Shown here: piece after piece, positions 50,491-58,831 of the stretch
How positions within the stretch are numbered: the stretch's first letter is position 1
Layout of the letters: each line of letters starts with the position of its first letter
Origin: Actinomadura harenae
Lineage (GTDB): Bacteria > Actinomycetota > Actinomycetes > Streptosporangiales > Streptosporangiaceae
Direction: 5' to 3'
Assembly (NCBI RefSeq): GCF_003696215.1
Contig: NZ_RFFG01000018.1
Location: 1-64,000, forward strand
DNA length: 64,000 nt
Notes under the pieces: model-generated
Database searches by the model: none
What the model saw: the letters and a program-made list of their open reading frames with translations, nothing else
What the model was told of the DNA's origin: nothing
Made by a program: the position numbers and the translations under genes

Positions 50491-51012
50491 TCAGGCCCGG
50501 GGGCCCGCGGCGCGGGCGCGCTCGACGTGCTCCAGGGCGCTGCGGAGCTCGGTCAGCCACTCGTCGGTGTTCTTGCCGACGAGGCGGACGCACCAGGCGA
50601 GCGCGTCGCTGCGGCTGCGCGCGACGCCGGCCTCGACCAGGGTGTCCAGGACGCGCCGCTCGGGCTGGCGCAGGCGGGTCATGACGGGCACCGAGAGCGT
50701 GGTGAACATCTCGCGGTGGTCGCCGCAGGACGCGCCCCAGGAGACCTTCCGGCCGAACCGGTGCTCGGCCTCGCGCGCGATGGCGATGCGCTGGTCACGG
50801 CTGCCCTCCCGGAACCGCTGGACGTGCCCGGCGAGCATCTCGGCGCGCTCGGTGGGCGAGACGTCGGCGGCGGCGTCCGGCTCGGGGAGGCGGCCCACGA
50901 CGCCGATCTCCTCGCGGTCCAGCACGATCTCCGGCGCGCCCTCGAACCAGCCGTCCGGAAGCCGCCCGGCGAACCATCCGCGCACGGCCTCGACCGCTTC
51001 ATTCGTAGTCAT
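50491..51012 (-). CDS. hypothetical protein with ribbon-helix-helix-like C-terminus
   Basis: A 173-residue protein. The N-terminal ~110 residues are of unknown fold (WFAGRLPDGWFEGAPEIVLD, HRFGRKVSWGASCGDHREMF). The C-terminal part RRVLDTLVEAGVARSRSDAL, AWCVRLVGKN resembles a ribbon-helix-helix DNA-binding segment. The ATG at 51012 lies 7 nt after TAATTT (leaderless) and inside an 18-bp perfect palindrome, which would allow autorepression. DNA binding is inference. Confidence 0.6.
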   Translation of the reverse strand: MTTNEAVEAVRGWFAGRLPDGWFEGAPEIVLDREEIGVVGRLPEPDAAADVSPTERAEMLAGHVQRFREGSRDQRIAIAREAEHRFGRKVSWGASCGDHREMFTTLSVPVMTRLRQPERRVLDTLVEAGVARSRSDALAWCVRLVGKNTDEWLTELRSALEHVERARAAGPRA

Positions 51013-51028
51013 GTAATCAAAATTACAT
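51011..51028. promoter_or_regulatory. palindromic operator overlapping the 51012 start and its -10
   Basis: ATGTAAT-CAAA-ATTACAT: 7-bp arms around a 4-bp centre. It covers the start codon edge and the TAATTT -10 element (51020-51025, minus strand). Probably an autoregulatory site. Confidence 0.6.
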
Positions 51029-51080
51029 CCCCACTCGGACGGAGCGCCAGGCTCGATCCGCATTGACAGTCACCATCTTT

Positions 51081-51095
51081 TGAGAGCTACTCTCA
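51081..51095. promoter_or_regulatory. TetR operator of the DHA2 efflux operon
   Basis: TGAGAG-CTA-CTCTCA, a perfect 15-bp palindrome 33 nt upstream of the transporter start. The only regulator in the operon is the TetR at 52621. Confidence 0.72.
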
Positions 51096-51128
51096 TTTCA
51101 TAGTCACATCCAAAGAAGGGTGACCGTC

Positions 51129-52640
51129 ATGATGTCCGCGAAGACACGGCGCTGGTGGGGGCTCGGCGCGCTCGCGCTCGCGCTGCTCGCGCTGGGGTTC
51201 GACCTGACGATCCTGAACGTCGCGCTGCCGACGCTCTCCGTCCGCCTGCACGCCGGGACGAGCCGGTTGCAGTGGATCGTGGACGCCTACGTCCTGGTGT
51301 TCGCCGCGACGCTGCTCCCCGCCGGGCTGCTCGGCGACCGGTTCGGACGCAGGCGGCTGCTCCTGCTCGGGCTCGCCCTCTTCGGCGCCGCGTCCCTCGC
51401 CGGAAGCCTCGTGACCGGCGCGGACGGCCTCATCGCCGCCCGGATGGTGATGGGCGTCGGCGCGGGCATGGTGACACCGCTGTCCATGTCGATGCTGCCC
51501 GCGATCTTCCCGCCGGAGGAGCGCACCCGCGCGATCGCCGTCTGGTCCGGCGCGATGGCGCTCGGCCTGCCGCTCGGGCCGCTCCTCGGCGGCGTCCTGC
51601 TCCAGCACTTCTGGTGGGGCTCGATCTTCCTGATCAACGTGCCGATGGTCGTCGTCGGCGCGGTCGCGGTCGCGCTGCTGCTGCCCGAGTCCCGCGACCC
51701 GTCCGCGCCGCGGCTGGACCTCGTCGGCGCGGCCCTGTCGGCGTCCGGGCTCGCGCTGCTCGTCTTCGGCGTCATCCAGGCCCCCGAGAACGGCTGGACG
51801 GACCCGGTCGTCCTCTCCTCCCTCGGCGCCGGGCTCGCGCTGCTCGGCGCGCTCGTCGCCTACGAGTCGCGCGTCCCCCTTCCGCTGATGGACCTGCGGC
51901 TGTTCCGCTCCCCGAACTTCCTCTGGGGGACGGTCGCGGGCGCCGTCGGCACCGTGGTGATGTCGGGCGCGCTGTTCGTCCTGCCGCAGTACCTCCAGGC
52001 CGTGCGCGGCGCCGACGCGTTCGGCACCGGGCTGCGGATGATCCCGCTGATGGCCGGGCTGCTCGCCGCCGGGCTCGCCGTCGACCGCCTCGCGCCCCGG
52101 TTCGGGCACAAGGCGCTCATCCTCACCGGACTGCTCGTCCTCGTCCCCGGGCTCGGGCTCGGCGCGCTCAGCGGGGCCGGGTCGTCCTCCGCCTTCATCG
52201 CGACCTGGCTCGCGATCACGGGGCTCGGCACCGGGTTCGCGCTCGTCCCGGCGATGGACCTCGCGCTCGCCGGCCTTCCGGACGACCAGGCCGGACGCGG
52301 CTCGGGGCTCGTCCAGACCGTCCGGCAGACCAGCGGCGCGCTCGCCGTCGCCGCGCTCGGCAGCCTGTCGTCCGCCGTGTACCGCGACCGGCTCGGGCCG
52401 GACGTCCCGCACGCCGCCCGCGAATCCGTCGGCCAGGCCGTGGCCGTGGCGCGGACGTCGGGTGACCCGGCGCTGCTGCACGGCGCGCGGGACGCCTACA
52501 CGTCCGGGATGAGCGCCGTCCTCGTCGCCTGCGCCGCCGGGTCGCTCCTCATGGCCCTCCTGGTGTGGCGGCTGCTCCCCCGTCCGGCGCGGCGGGCCGT
52601 CGATGCCCCAGAATCGGAACATGAACACGTCCAGTCCTGA
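51129..52640 (+). CDS. MFS drug/proton antiporter, DHA2 (14-helix) family
   Basis: A 503-residue protein with about fourteen transmembrane segments. Helix 1 contains FDLTILNVALPTLS, the DHA2 motif D1-type sequence. LLGDRFGRRRLLL is the loop 2-3 motif and LGLPLGPLLGGVLL is motif C, typical of exporters. It should pump cationic or hydrophobic drugs out using proton motive force. The ATG at 51129 was chosen with AGAAGGG 8 nt upstream; GTG 51120 is in frame. It overlaps the TetR gene and lies behind a palindromic operator. Confidence 0.92.
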   Translation: MMSAKTRRWWGLGALALALLALGFDLTILNVALPTLSVRLHAGTSRLQWIVDAYVLVFAATLLPAGLLGDRFGRRRLLLLGLALFGAASLAGSLVTGADGLIAARMVMGVGAGMVTPLSMSMLPAIFPPEERTRAIAVWSGAMALGLPLGPLLGGVLLQHFWWGSIFLINVPMVVVGAVAVALLLPESRDPSAPRLDLVGAALSASGLALLVFGVIQAPENGWTDPVVLSSLGAGLALLGALVAYESRVPLPLMDLRLFRSPNFLWGTVAGAVGTVVMSGALFVLPQYLQAVRGADAFGTGLRMIPLMAGLLAAGLAVDRLAPRFGHKALILTGLLVLVPGLGLGALSGAGSSSAFIATWLAITGLGTGFALVPAMDLALAGLPDDQAGRGSGLVQTVRQTSGALAVAALGSLSSAVYRDRLGPDVPHAARESVGQAVAVARTSGDPALLHGARDAYTSGMSAVLVACAAGSLLMALLVWRLLPRPARRAVDAPESEHEHVQS

Positions 52641-53259
52641 GCAGCCCGTCCGGTCCGACGACCCGCTGGACCGGCTGCCGCTGCGGGAGCGCAAGAAGCT
52701 GAAGACGCGGAGGGCGATCCAGCACCACGCCCTCCGGCTCTTCGAGCGCCAGGGCTACGACGACACCACGGTCGAGCAGATCGCGGCCGCCGCGGAGATC
52801 TCGCCCAGCACGTTCTTCCGGTACTTCCCCACCAAGGAGGACGTGATCGTCTCGGACGAGTACGACCCCGTCATGGTGGACCTGTTCCGGCGGCAGCCCG
52901 CCGAACTACCGCCGATCGAGGCGCTGCGCCGGGTCTTCGGCGAACTGCTGCCCGAGATGTTCGTCAGCGACCGCGAACTCGTCATGACCCGGCTGCGGCT
53001 CACGGCGGACGTCCCGTCCGTCCGGGCCCGGATGTTCGAGGCGATGCGGTCCGGCACGCAGGGCGTGCTCAAGGAGCTCATCGCCGAGCGCACCGGGCGC
53101 CGCCCGGACGACCTGGACGCCGACGCGCTCGCGTGGGCGGTCACCGGCGTCCTGATGTCGGCGATGTACGCGTGGATGGACGGCGTCGTCGACTTCGAGG
53201 CCATGGCCGGACTCGTCGACCACAACCTCACGTTCCTCGCGGCGGGCTGCCCCCTCTAG
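52621..53259 (+). CDS. TetR-family regulator of the DHA2 pump
   Basis: A 212-residue regulator. HTH: LPLRERKKLKTRRAIQHHAL, FERQGYDDTTVEQIAAAAEI, SPSTFFRYFPTKED. The C-terminal domain is of the MftR-like type. The start at 52621 overlaps the transporter end by 20 nt; an ATG at 52603 is also in frame. It most likely represses the operon via TGAGAGCTACTCTCA until a pump substrate binds. The stop is followed by a 22-bp direct repeat. Confidence 0.9.
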   Translation: MNTSSPEQPVRSDDPLDRLPLRERKKLKTRRAIQHHALRLFERQGYDDTTVEQIAAAAEISPSTFFRYFPTKEDVIVSDEYDPVMVDLFRRQPAELPPIEALRRVFGELLPEMFVSDRELVMTRLRLTADVPSVRARMFEAMRSGTQGVLKELIAERTGRRPDDLDADALAWAVTGVLMSAMYAWMDGVVDFEAMAGLVDHNLTFLAAGCPL

Positions 53260-53268
53260 GCGGACGGC

Positions 53269-53311
53269 CCGTGCGAGGGCCTGTGCGGGGCCGTGCGAGG
53301 GCCTGTGCGGG
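53269..53311. repeat. 22-bp tandem direct repeat, two copies
   Basis: Copies 53269-53290 and 53291-53311 (CCGTGCGAGGGCC then TGTGCGGG) fill the short gap between the TetR stop and the stop of the convergent NlpC gene. Confidence 0.75.
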
Positions 53312-53315
53312 CCGG

Positions 53316-54491
53316 TCAGCCGGCGGCGCGGGCGGCCATCTGCGGGCTGACCCGGACGGCGCCCTTGAAGTTGCGGAAGTACACGGTCTGGATCTGGACG
53401 TCCGTCCCGGTGTGCGGCGCGACGATCATCTTGCCGTCGCCGATGTAGAGCGCGATGTGCGAGATGTAGCCCGGCGCGGTCGGGTCGTTCGCCCAGATGA
53501 GCAGGTCGCCCGGCTGCGCCTGGCTGAACGGGATCACCCAGCCGGTACGCGCCTGGTCGGCGGCCACGCGCGGCATCCGGATCCCGGCCTTGTTGAAGGC
53601 GTAGAGCAGCAGGCCCGAGCAGTCGTACCCGCCCTCGGCCTCCGACTCGCCGCCCCACACGTACGGCCAGCCGATCCGGGACGCGGCGGCGCGGATCACC
53701 GTCTGCACCTGCGACGCGGTCATGACCTTGCCGTTCGCGGCGCCCGTCGTGCCGCCGGAGGACGCCGGGACGTCGATCTTCGGGTCGACCTGGACGGCCT
53801 TCAGGCCCTTCGGCAGCGCCTTGCGGACCGCCTTGAGCAGCTTCACCGAGTCCGTCTTCGGGGCGCTGACCAGCATCGCGTTCCCGGACGGCAGGCCGAG
53901 CGCCATCGCGGTCTGATGCGAGACGACCGCGTCCACGTCGCCGATGCCCATCGTCGCGTACGCGCCGACGCGCAGCTCGGAGGTGTGGTCGGTGCCGCCC
54001 GTCGGGACCCGGCTGCCGAGCGCGACCCCGCCGTCGTTGCCCATCGTGAACGAGATCGCGACGTCGCCGGCGGCGATGTTGCGCCACAGCGCGTCCGACT
54101 TGGCGGTCGGCTCAGGCGTGTACTCGCGGAACGTGGAGACGTTGACGCCCATCAGGCCGACGCGCTTGCCGCCGACCATGGCCTGGACGGCGTCCACGGT
54201 CTCGACGCCCTGGACGCCCTTCATCGCCTTGACCTTGGCGATGACGTCCGCGGGCAGCGTCGAGGACCCGGCGACCAGCACCTGGGGCGCGAGACGCTTG
54301 CCGAGCGGCGCGACGGCGGGCGGCGTGAGCGCGGAGTCGCTGGACGCCGCGACGTACCGTCCGGTCATCGTCTGCGGCGCATGGTGCGCGCGCCCGCCGT
54401 AGGCCACCACGACGGCCGTGTTCGCGGCCAGGGTGGTCACGACCGAAACGCCGATGATCGTCGGTAGAACCCGGCGGTTCGGCTTGCGCAC
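53316..54491 (-). CDS. NlpC/P60 peptidoglycan endopeptidase
   Basis: The 391-residue protein has an N-terminal membrane or signal anchor (LPTIIGVSVVTTLAANTAVV). A central ~200-residue region follows (ADVIAKVKAMKGVQGVETVD, AYATMGIGDVDAVVSHQT) of unknown fold. The C-terminal NlpC/P60 domain carries catalytic Cys in GGYDCSGLLLYAF and His in YISHIALYIGDG. It should cleave peptidoglycan stem peptides outside the cell. The GTG at 54491 follows GAGGGAGC. A promoter with a ~130-nt leader lies upstream. Confidence 0.9.
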   Translation of the reverse strand: MRKPNRRVLPTIIGVSVVTTLAANTAVVVAYGGRAHHAPQTMTGRYVAASSDSALTPPAVAPLGKRLAPQVLVAGSSTLPADVIAKVKAMKGVQGVETVDAVQAMVGGKRVGLMGVNVSTFREYTPEPTAKSDALWRNIAAGDVAISFTMGNDGGVALGSRVPTGGTDHTSELRVGAYATMGIGDVDAVVSHQTAMALGLPSGNAMLVSAPKTDSVKLLKAVRKALPKGLKAVQVDPKIDVPASSGGTTGAANGKVMTASQVQTVIRAAASRIGWPYVWGGESEAEGGYDCSGLLLYAFNKAGIRMPRVAADQARTGWVIPFSQAQPGDLLIWANDPTAPGYISHIALYIGDGKMIVAPHTGTDVQIQTVYFRNFKGAVRVSPQMAARAAG

Positions 54492-54624
54492 GGCATCGCT
54501 CCCTCGTCGTTCATGGACCACCGAACTATGGCGCAGATTCGCGACCAGAGTCCAGATACCCGGCGTCTCCGCCGGCACCCTGCCCCTTCGGGCCGCTTTG
54601 GGTCAGTCCCGTCTCCGCTACCAA

Positions 54625-54653
54625 GTGGTAACACCAACCACAGGAGAGATCAA
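54625..54653 (-). promoter_or_regulatory. promoter of NlpC/P60 gene
   Basis: On the minus strand TTGATC (-35, 54648-54653) and TACCAC (-10, 54625-54630) are separated by 17 nt. The resulting leader would be ~125 nt. Peptidoglycan-hydrolase leaders can hold c-di-AMP riboswitches, but none was recognised by eye. Confidence 0.5.
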
Positions 54654-54688
54654 GGTCACGTCCCGACAAAAATGGACGCATAGTCCAA

Positions 54689-56674
54689 TTACTCCTGTAG
54701 TTCGCGTCCGAGCGCCGCGGTGGTCGTGACCGGAAGCCTGCACTCGAACCCCTTGCACACGTACGCCGTCGGCACCCCGTCGACCAGCGGACGGCCGTCC
54801 AGCAGCGGCACGTCCCGCGTGCCCGGAACGCCGATGCTCACGACCGCGCCCGGCGACGTCGCCATGAGCGCCGTCCGGTGCAGCTCGTGCGTGCGCGGGT
54901 CGTCCGCCTCACCGAGGATCCCGATCTCCAGCGGACCCGCGAGGTTCGCCTCGGCGACCGCGAGACCCCACCCGGCGAACCGCGCCGCGCCCCGCTCGAC
55001 GAGGACCTTGGCGGGAGCGAGCGCCCCCCAGGCCGCCTCGCGCGCCCACGAGGACGCGGTCAGCGCCGCGAACGACAGCAGCGCGCCCGCCGCCGCGAAC
55101 TGTCCCGACGGCGACGCGTTGTCCGTCGGGTCCTTCGGCCGCTGGAACAGCCGCTCGGCGTCGTCGGCGGTGTCGTAGAAGCCGTCCGCTCCGTCGGAGA
55201 AGTGCTCGAGGACCGTCTCCAGCAGCTCGCCCGCCAGCCGCAGATGCTTCGGATCACCCGTGACGCCGTGCAGCGCGAGCAGCCCCTCCGCCACATTTCC
55301 GTAGTCGTCGAGCACGCCCGCATTGGCTCCGGCGACACCGTCGCGGGACGTCCTGGTCAGCCGCCCGTCCCGCAGGTGGACGTCCACCAGCAGCCCGGCC
55401 GTCTCCTCCGCCGCCCTGACCAGATCCGGACGCCCGAACAACGCCCCGCACTCCGCGAGCGCGGCCACCGCGAGCCCGTTCCACGACGCCACGACCTCGT
55501 CGTCCCGCGCGGGCGGAACCCGCCGCTCCCGCGCGGCCAGCAACGCCGCGCGGATCCGCTCGTAGCGCGCGCGATCGTCCGGATCGTCATGCAACTGGAG
55601 AACCGACGAATCGTGCTCGAACGTTCCCGTCACATCGAAGAGCTCCACGGCCAACGCCGCGCCCTCCGCGCCGAGGACCTCCTCCAGCTGCTCGGGCGTC
55701 CAGACGTAGTACCGGCCCTCTTCGCCCTCGCTGTCGGCGTCCAGCGCCGAGGCGAACCCGCCCTCCGCCGTCCGCAGATCGTGGACCATCCAGTCACACG
55801 TCTCCAACGCGATCCGGCGCGCGAACACACTTCCGGTGATGCGCCACCAATGCGCGTAGACCCGCGCCAGAAGCGCGTTGTCGTACAGCATTTTCTCGAA
55901 ATGCGGGACGACCCACGACGCGTCCACCGAGTACCGCGCGAACCCGCCGCCCAACTGGTCGTACATCCCGCCCCGCGCCATGGCCTCCAACGAGTGCCCG
56001 GCCATGGCGAGCGCCTGGTCGTCCCTCGTGCGCACGTGATGCCGGAGCAGGAACTCCAGAACCATGGACGGCGGAAACTTCGGCGCGCCCCCGAACCCGC
56101 CGCGCGCCGCGTCGTAATCCTCGGCCAGCTCCTGGGCCGCGACGATCAGGGCGTCACCGTCCGGCGCGAGCCCGCCGGCCAGCCCCGCCTTCCCTTCCTT
56201 GGACGTCAGCACCTCGACGACGTGCCGTCCCTGCTGCTCGATGTCGTCCCGCTGCTCCCGCCACGCCTTGTCGACGGCCCGCAGAACCGCCTGGAAATGC
56301 TCACGCGGAAAATACGTCCCGCAGTAGAACGGCGCCCCGTCCGGCGTCATGAACACCGTCATGGGCCACCCGCCCTGCCCGGTCATCGCCTGCGTGGCCT
56401 CCATATAGACCGCGTCGATGTCCGGCCGCTCTTCGCGGTCCACCTTGATGTTGACGAACAACTCGTTCATCAGGCCCGCCGTCGGCCCGTCCTCGAACGA
56501 CTCGTGCGCCATCACATGACACCAGTGACAGGCCGCGTACCCGACAGAAAGCAGAATCGGAACATCCCGCCGACGCGCCTCGGCCAGGGCGTCCTCGCCC
56601 CATTCCCACCAGTCCACCGGATTCCCGGCATGCTGCAGCAGATAAGGGCTGGTCGCGTCCTTGAGACGGTTCAT
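54689..56674 (-). CDS. DUF255 thioredoxin-like / six-hairpin protein (YyaL/SPATA20 family)
   Basis: A 661-residue protein. The N-terminal DUF255 thioredoxin-fold domain has the family start ([20 protein letters not shown]) and the CHWC motif at residues 49-52 ([17 protein letters not shown]). The rest is an alpha/alpha toroid related to N-acylglucosamine epimerases ([55 protein letters not shown]). The length is normal and the biochemical role undefined. It matches the Rv1084 position in the conserved neighbourhood. The ATG follows two GGAGG elements. Confidence 0.93.
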   Translation of the reverse strand: MNRLKDATSPYLLQHAGNPVDWWEWGEDALAEARRRDVPILLSVGYAACHWCHVMAHESFEDGPTAGLMNELFVNIKVDREERPDIDAVYMEATQAMTGQGGWPMTVFMTPDGAPFYCGTYFPREHFQAVLRAVDKAWREQRDDIEQQGRHVVEVLTSKEGKAGLAGGLAPDGDALIVAAQELAEDYDAARGGFGGAPKFPPSMVLEFLLRHHVRTRDDQALAMAGHSLEAMARGGMYDQLGGGFARYSVDASWVVPHFEKMLYDNALLARVYAHWWRITGSVFARRIALETCDWMVHDLRTAEGGFASALDADSEGEEGRYYVWTPEQLEEVLGAEGAALAVELFDVTGTFEHDSSVLQLHDDPDDRARYERIRAALLAARERRVPPARDDEVVASWNGLAVAALAECGALFGRPDLVRAAEETAGLLVDVHLRDGRLTRTSRDGVAGANAGVLDDYGNVAEGLLALHGVTGDPKHLRLAGELLETVLEHFSDGADGFYDTADDAERLFQRPKDPTDNASPSGQFAAAGALLSFAALTASSWAREAAWGALAPAKVLVERGAARFAGWGLAVAEANLAGPLEIGILGEADDPRTHELHRTALMATSPGAVVSIGVPGTRDVPLLDGRPLVDGVPTAYVCKGFECRLPVTTTAALGRELQE

Positions 56675-56740
56675 CCTCCGATCCTCCCCCGCCTCCCGCC
56701 AGAGAATGTCAGCGGGGGCGAGGATGACCGGAGATCGTCA

Positions 56741-58084
56741 TCACCCTGCGGGCAGCGCCACCACGAACCTCGCGCCGCCGGGCGTGGGAGCGAGGGTGAT
56801 GTCGCCCCCGGCGGAGCGGGCGAGGCGGCGGGCCAGGGGGAGACCGAGACCCGCGCCGTCGTGGCCGTCGTCCGGGTGGGCGCGACGACCCGCCTCGAAG
56901 ACGGCCGCGCCCACCGTCCCGGGAACACCGCGGCCGTCGTCGGCCACCGCCACCAACACCCCGCCGGGCCGCCGCGCCGACTCCACGGTGATCCGGTGCA
57001 CGGCGTAGCGGCGGGCGTTGTCGAGCAGCGGGGTGAGGATGCGCTCCACGAGCGCCGCGGGGACGCCGACGGTCGCGCCGTCGCCGACCACGGTGACGGG
57101 CGGGGCCTCGGGGTGCTCCTCGCGGCTGCGCTCGGCCAGTGCCCGGGCCACGTCGTCCACGACGCAGCGGCCGGGGACCTGGCCGGCGCGGGTGCGGGCC
57201 TCGGAGAGCAGGGTCTCGCAGATCCGCTGCATCTGGGCCGCCGCGTCGGCGATGGCCTCGTGCGAGGTGCGCCGGTCGTCGGCGTCACGGGGACGGGCGG
57301 TGAGCCAGTCGGTCTCGGCGGTGATCCGGGCCAGGGGGGTGCGCAGTTCGTGGGAGAGCTCGGCCGTCAGCTGCCGCTCGTGGCGCAGCATCGCGGCCTG
57401 GCGGTCGAGGAGCTGGTCGAGGTTGCCGGCGAGCCCGGCGAGTTCGGCGAGGTGCCCGCCCGCCCCGAACCTGCGGGCGGTGCCGTGCTCGCTCCACTCG
57501 GCGGCCTGGGCGCTCATCCGGCCCACCGGGCGCAGGGCCCGGCCGACCACCGTGCGGGTCACGAGGTAGATGCCGGCGAGCAGCAGCACGCAGAGCCCGA
57601 TGGAACCGGCCAGCGCCGACCGGGCGGTGAAGCGGTAGGCGTCCAGGCCGACCGACGCGACGACCGTGCCCACCTGCCGGTCCCCTGCCATCACCGGTAG
57701 CGCGTACAGCCGGAAGGCGTGCGGTTCGGGCGTGTCCGTGAAGGCCGTCCCGCTCCCGGCCAGCCGGTCCGCGCGGCCCTGGAGCGCGGACGAGGCGCTG
57801 GGACGCTGGATGGCCCTGGCGCCCTGGTAGATCCAGATCCCGACGTCGAGGGCACGGTCGTCCGCCGGTTCGCGCTCCACGATCCGGCCGTCCGGTCGCG
57901 CCTCCATCGTCGCCGCCACCGCCACCGCGCGGGTGCGCACCAGGTCGTCCGCCTGCCCGCGCAGGTGCGCGCCCAGTTCCGCGTTGAAGACGGCGGTGAG
58001 CACGGCGACCCAGATCGCGGTGGTGGCCAGCGCGACCAGGCTGAGGCGGCCGCGCAGCGTCGCGGGGGCTCGCATGACCCTCAT
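56741..58084 (-). CDS. sensor histidine kinase (EnvZ/BaeS type)
   Basis: A 447-residue kinase with two transmembrane helices (LVALATTAIWVAVLTAVF and SIGLCVLLLAGIYLVTRTVV) flanking a ~130-residue extracytoplasmic sensor. A HAMP follows, then HisKA with the phospho-His in AELSHELRTPLARITAETDW. The HATPase domain has TPLLDNARRYA, DDGRGVPG and GLGLPLARR. Its ATG overlaps the stop of the response regulator (ATGA), so the two are coupled. Ligand unknown; the COG4705 protein is divergent from the pair. Confidence 0.92.
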   Translation of the reverse strand: MRVMRAPATLRGRLSLVALATTAIWVAVLTAVFNAELGAHLRGQADDLVRTRAVAVAATMEARPDGRIVEREPADDRALDVGIWIYQGARAIQRPSASSALQGRADRLAGSGTAFTDTPEPHAFRLYALPVMAGDRQVGTVVASVGLDAYRFTARSALAGSIGLCVLLLAGIYLVTRTVVGRALRPVGRMSAQAAEWSEHGTARRFGAGGHLAELAGLAGNLDQLLDRQAAMLRHERQLTAELSHELRTPLARITAETDWLTARPRDADDRRTSHEAIADAAAQMQRICETLLSEARTRAGQVPGRCVVDDVARALAERSREEHPEAPPVTVVGDGATVGVPAALVERILTPLLDNARRYAVHRITVESARRPGGVLVAVADDGRGVPGTVGAAVFEAGRRAHPDDGHDGAGLGLPLARRLARSAGGDITLAPTPGGARFVVALPAG

Positions 58085-58749
58085 GCGAGGCGGTAGCCCA
58101 CACCGCGCGCCGTCGCGATGCCCCGCGCGCTGCCCGCCTCACGCAGCTTGCGCCGCAGACGCACCAGGTACTGGTCCAAGGTGTTGTCGCTGACCAGGGC
58201 GCCCTCGGGCCACCCCGCACGCAGCAGCGTCCGCCTGCGGACCACCGCGCCGGGGGCGGACATCAGGCAGGCCAGCAGCCGGAACTCGGTCGGGGTGAGC
58301 GCCACGGCCGCGCCGCTCGCCGACTCCAGCACGTGCGCGACCGGGTCCAGCCGCAGGCCGTCCACCTCTACGGCGGGCTCGCGGCCGCCCCGGCGCAGCG
58401 CGGCGCGCACCCGGGCCGCGAGCTCGGCCAGGTGGAAGGGTTTGGCGAGATAGTCGTCGCCCCCGGCCGAGAAGCCCGACAGCCGGTCGGACAGCCCGTC
58501 GTGGGCGGTGAGGAAGAGCACGGGCGCGTCGAAGCCCGCCGCGCGCATGGCATGGCAGACGTCCCGCCCGTCGGAGTCGGGCAGGCCGACGTCCAGGACC
58601 ACGGCGTCCACCCGGTCGTGGACGGCACGCAGCGCGCCCGCCCCGTCGGCGGCGGTGAGCACCTCGAAGTGCTCTTCGCGCAGGCCCCGGGCGAGCACGT
58701 CGCGCAGTCCGTGGTCGTCCTCGACGACCAGCACACGGTGAGCAGTCAC
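58081..58749 (-). CDS. OmpR/PhoB-family response regulator
   Basis: A 222-residue regulator. Receiver: VLVVEDDHG, AVVLDVGLPDSDG with the phospho-acceptor Asp, and DDYLAKPF with the conserved Lys. Winged helix: LTPTEFRLLACLMSAPGAVV, VSDNTLDQYLVRLRRKLRE, TARGVGYRL. GTG start 7 nt after GATACT, probably leaderless. It is divergent from the COG4705 gene by 82 bp, so that gene is its likely target. Confidence 0.94.
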   Translation of the reverse strand: MTAHRVLVVEDDHGLRDVLARGLREEHFEVLTAADGAGALRAVHDRVDAVVLDVGLPDSDGRDVCHAMRAAGFDAPVLFLTAHDGLSDRLSGFSAGGDDYLAKPFHLAELAARVRAALRRGGREPAVEVDGLRLDPVAHVLESASGAAVALTPTEFRLLACLMSAPGAVVRRRTLLRAGWPEGALVSDNTLDQYLVRLRRKLREAGSARGIATARGVGYRLA

Positions 58750-58831
58750 GCGGGCCAGTATCGCCGGGGCGGGCGCGTGCCCGAACCGCTGCTCAGGTTG
58801 TGTTCAGGTCCGCCGTGCGAGCCTCCCGCCC

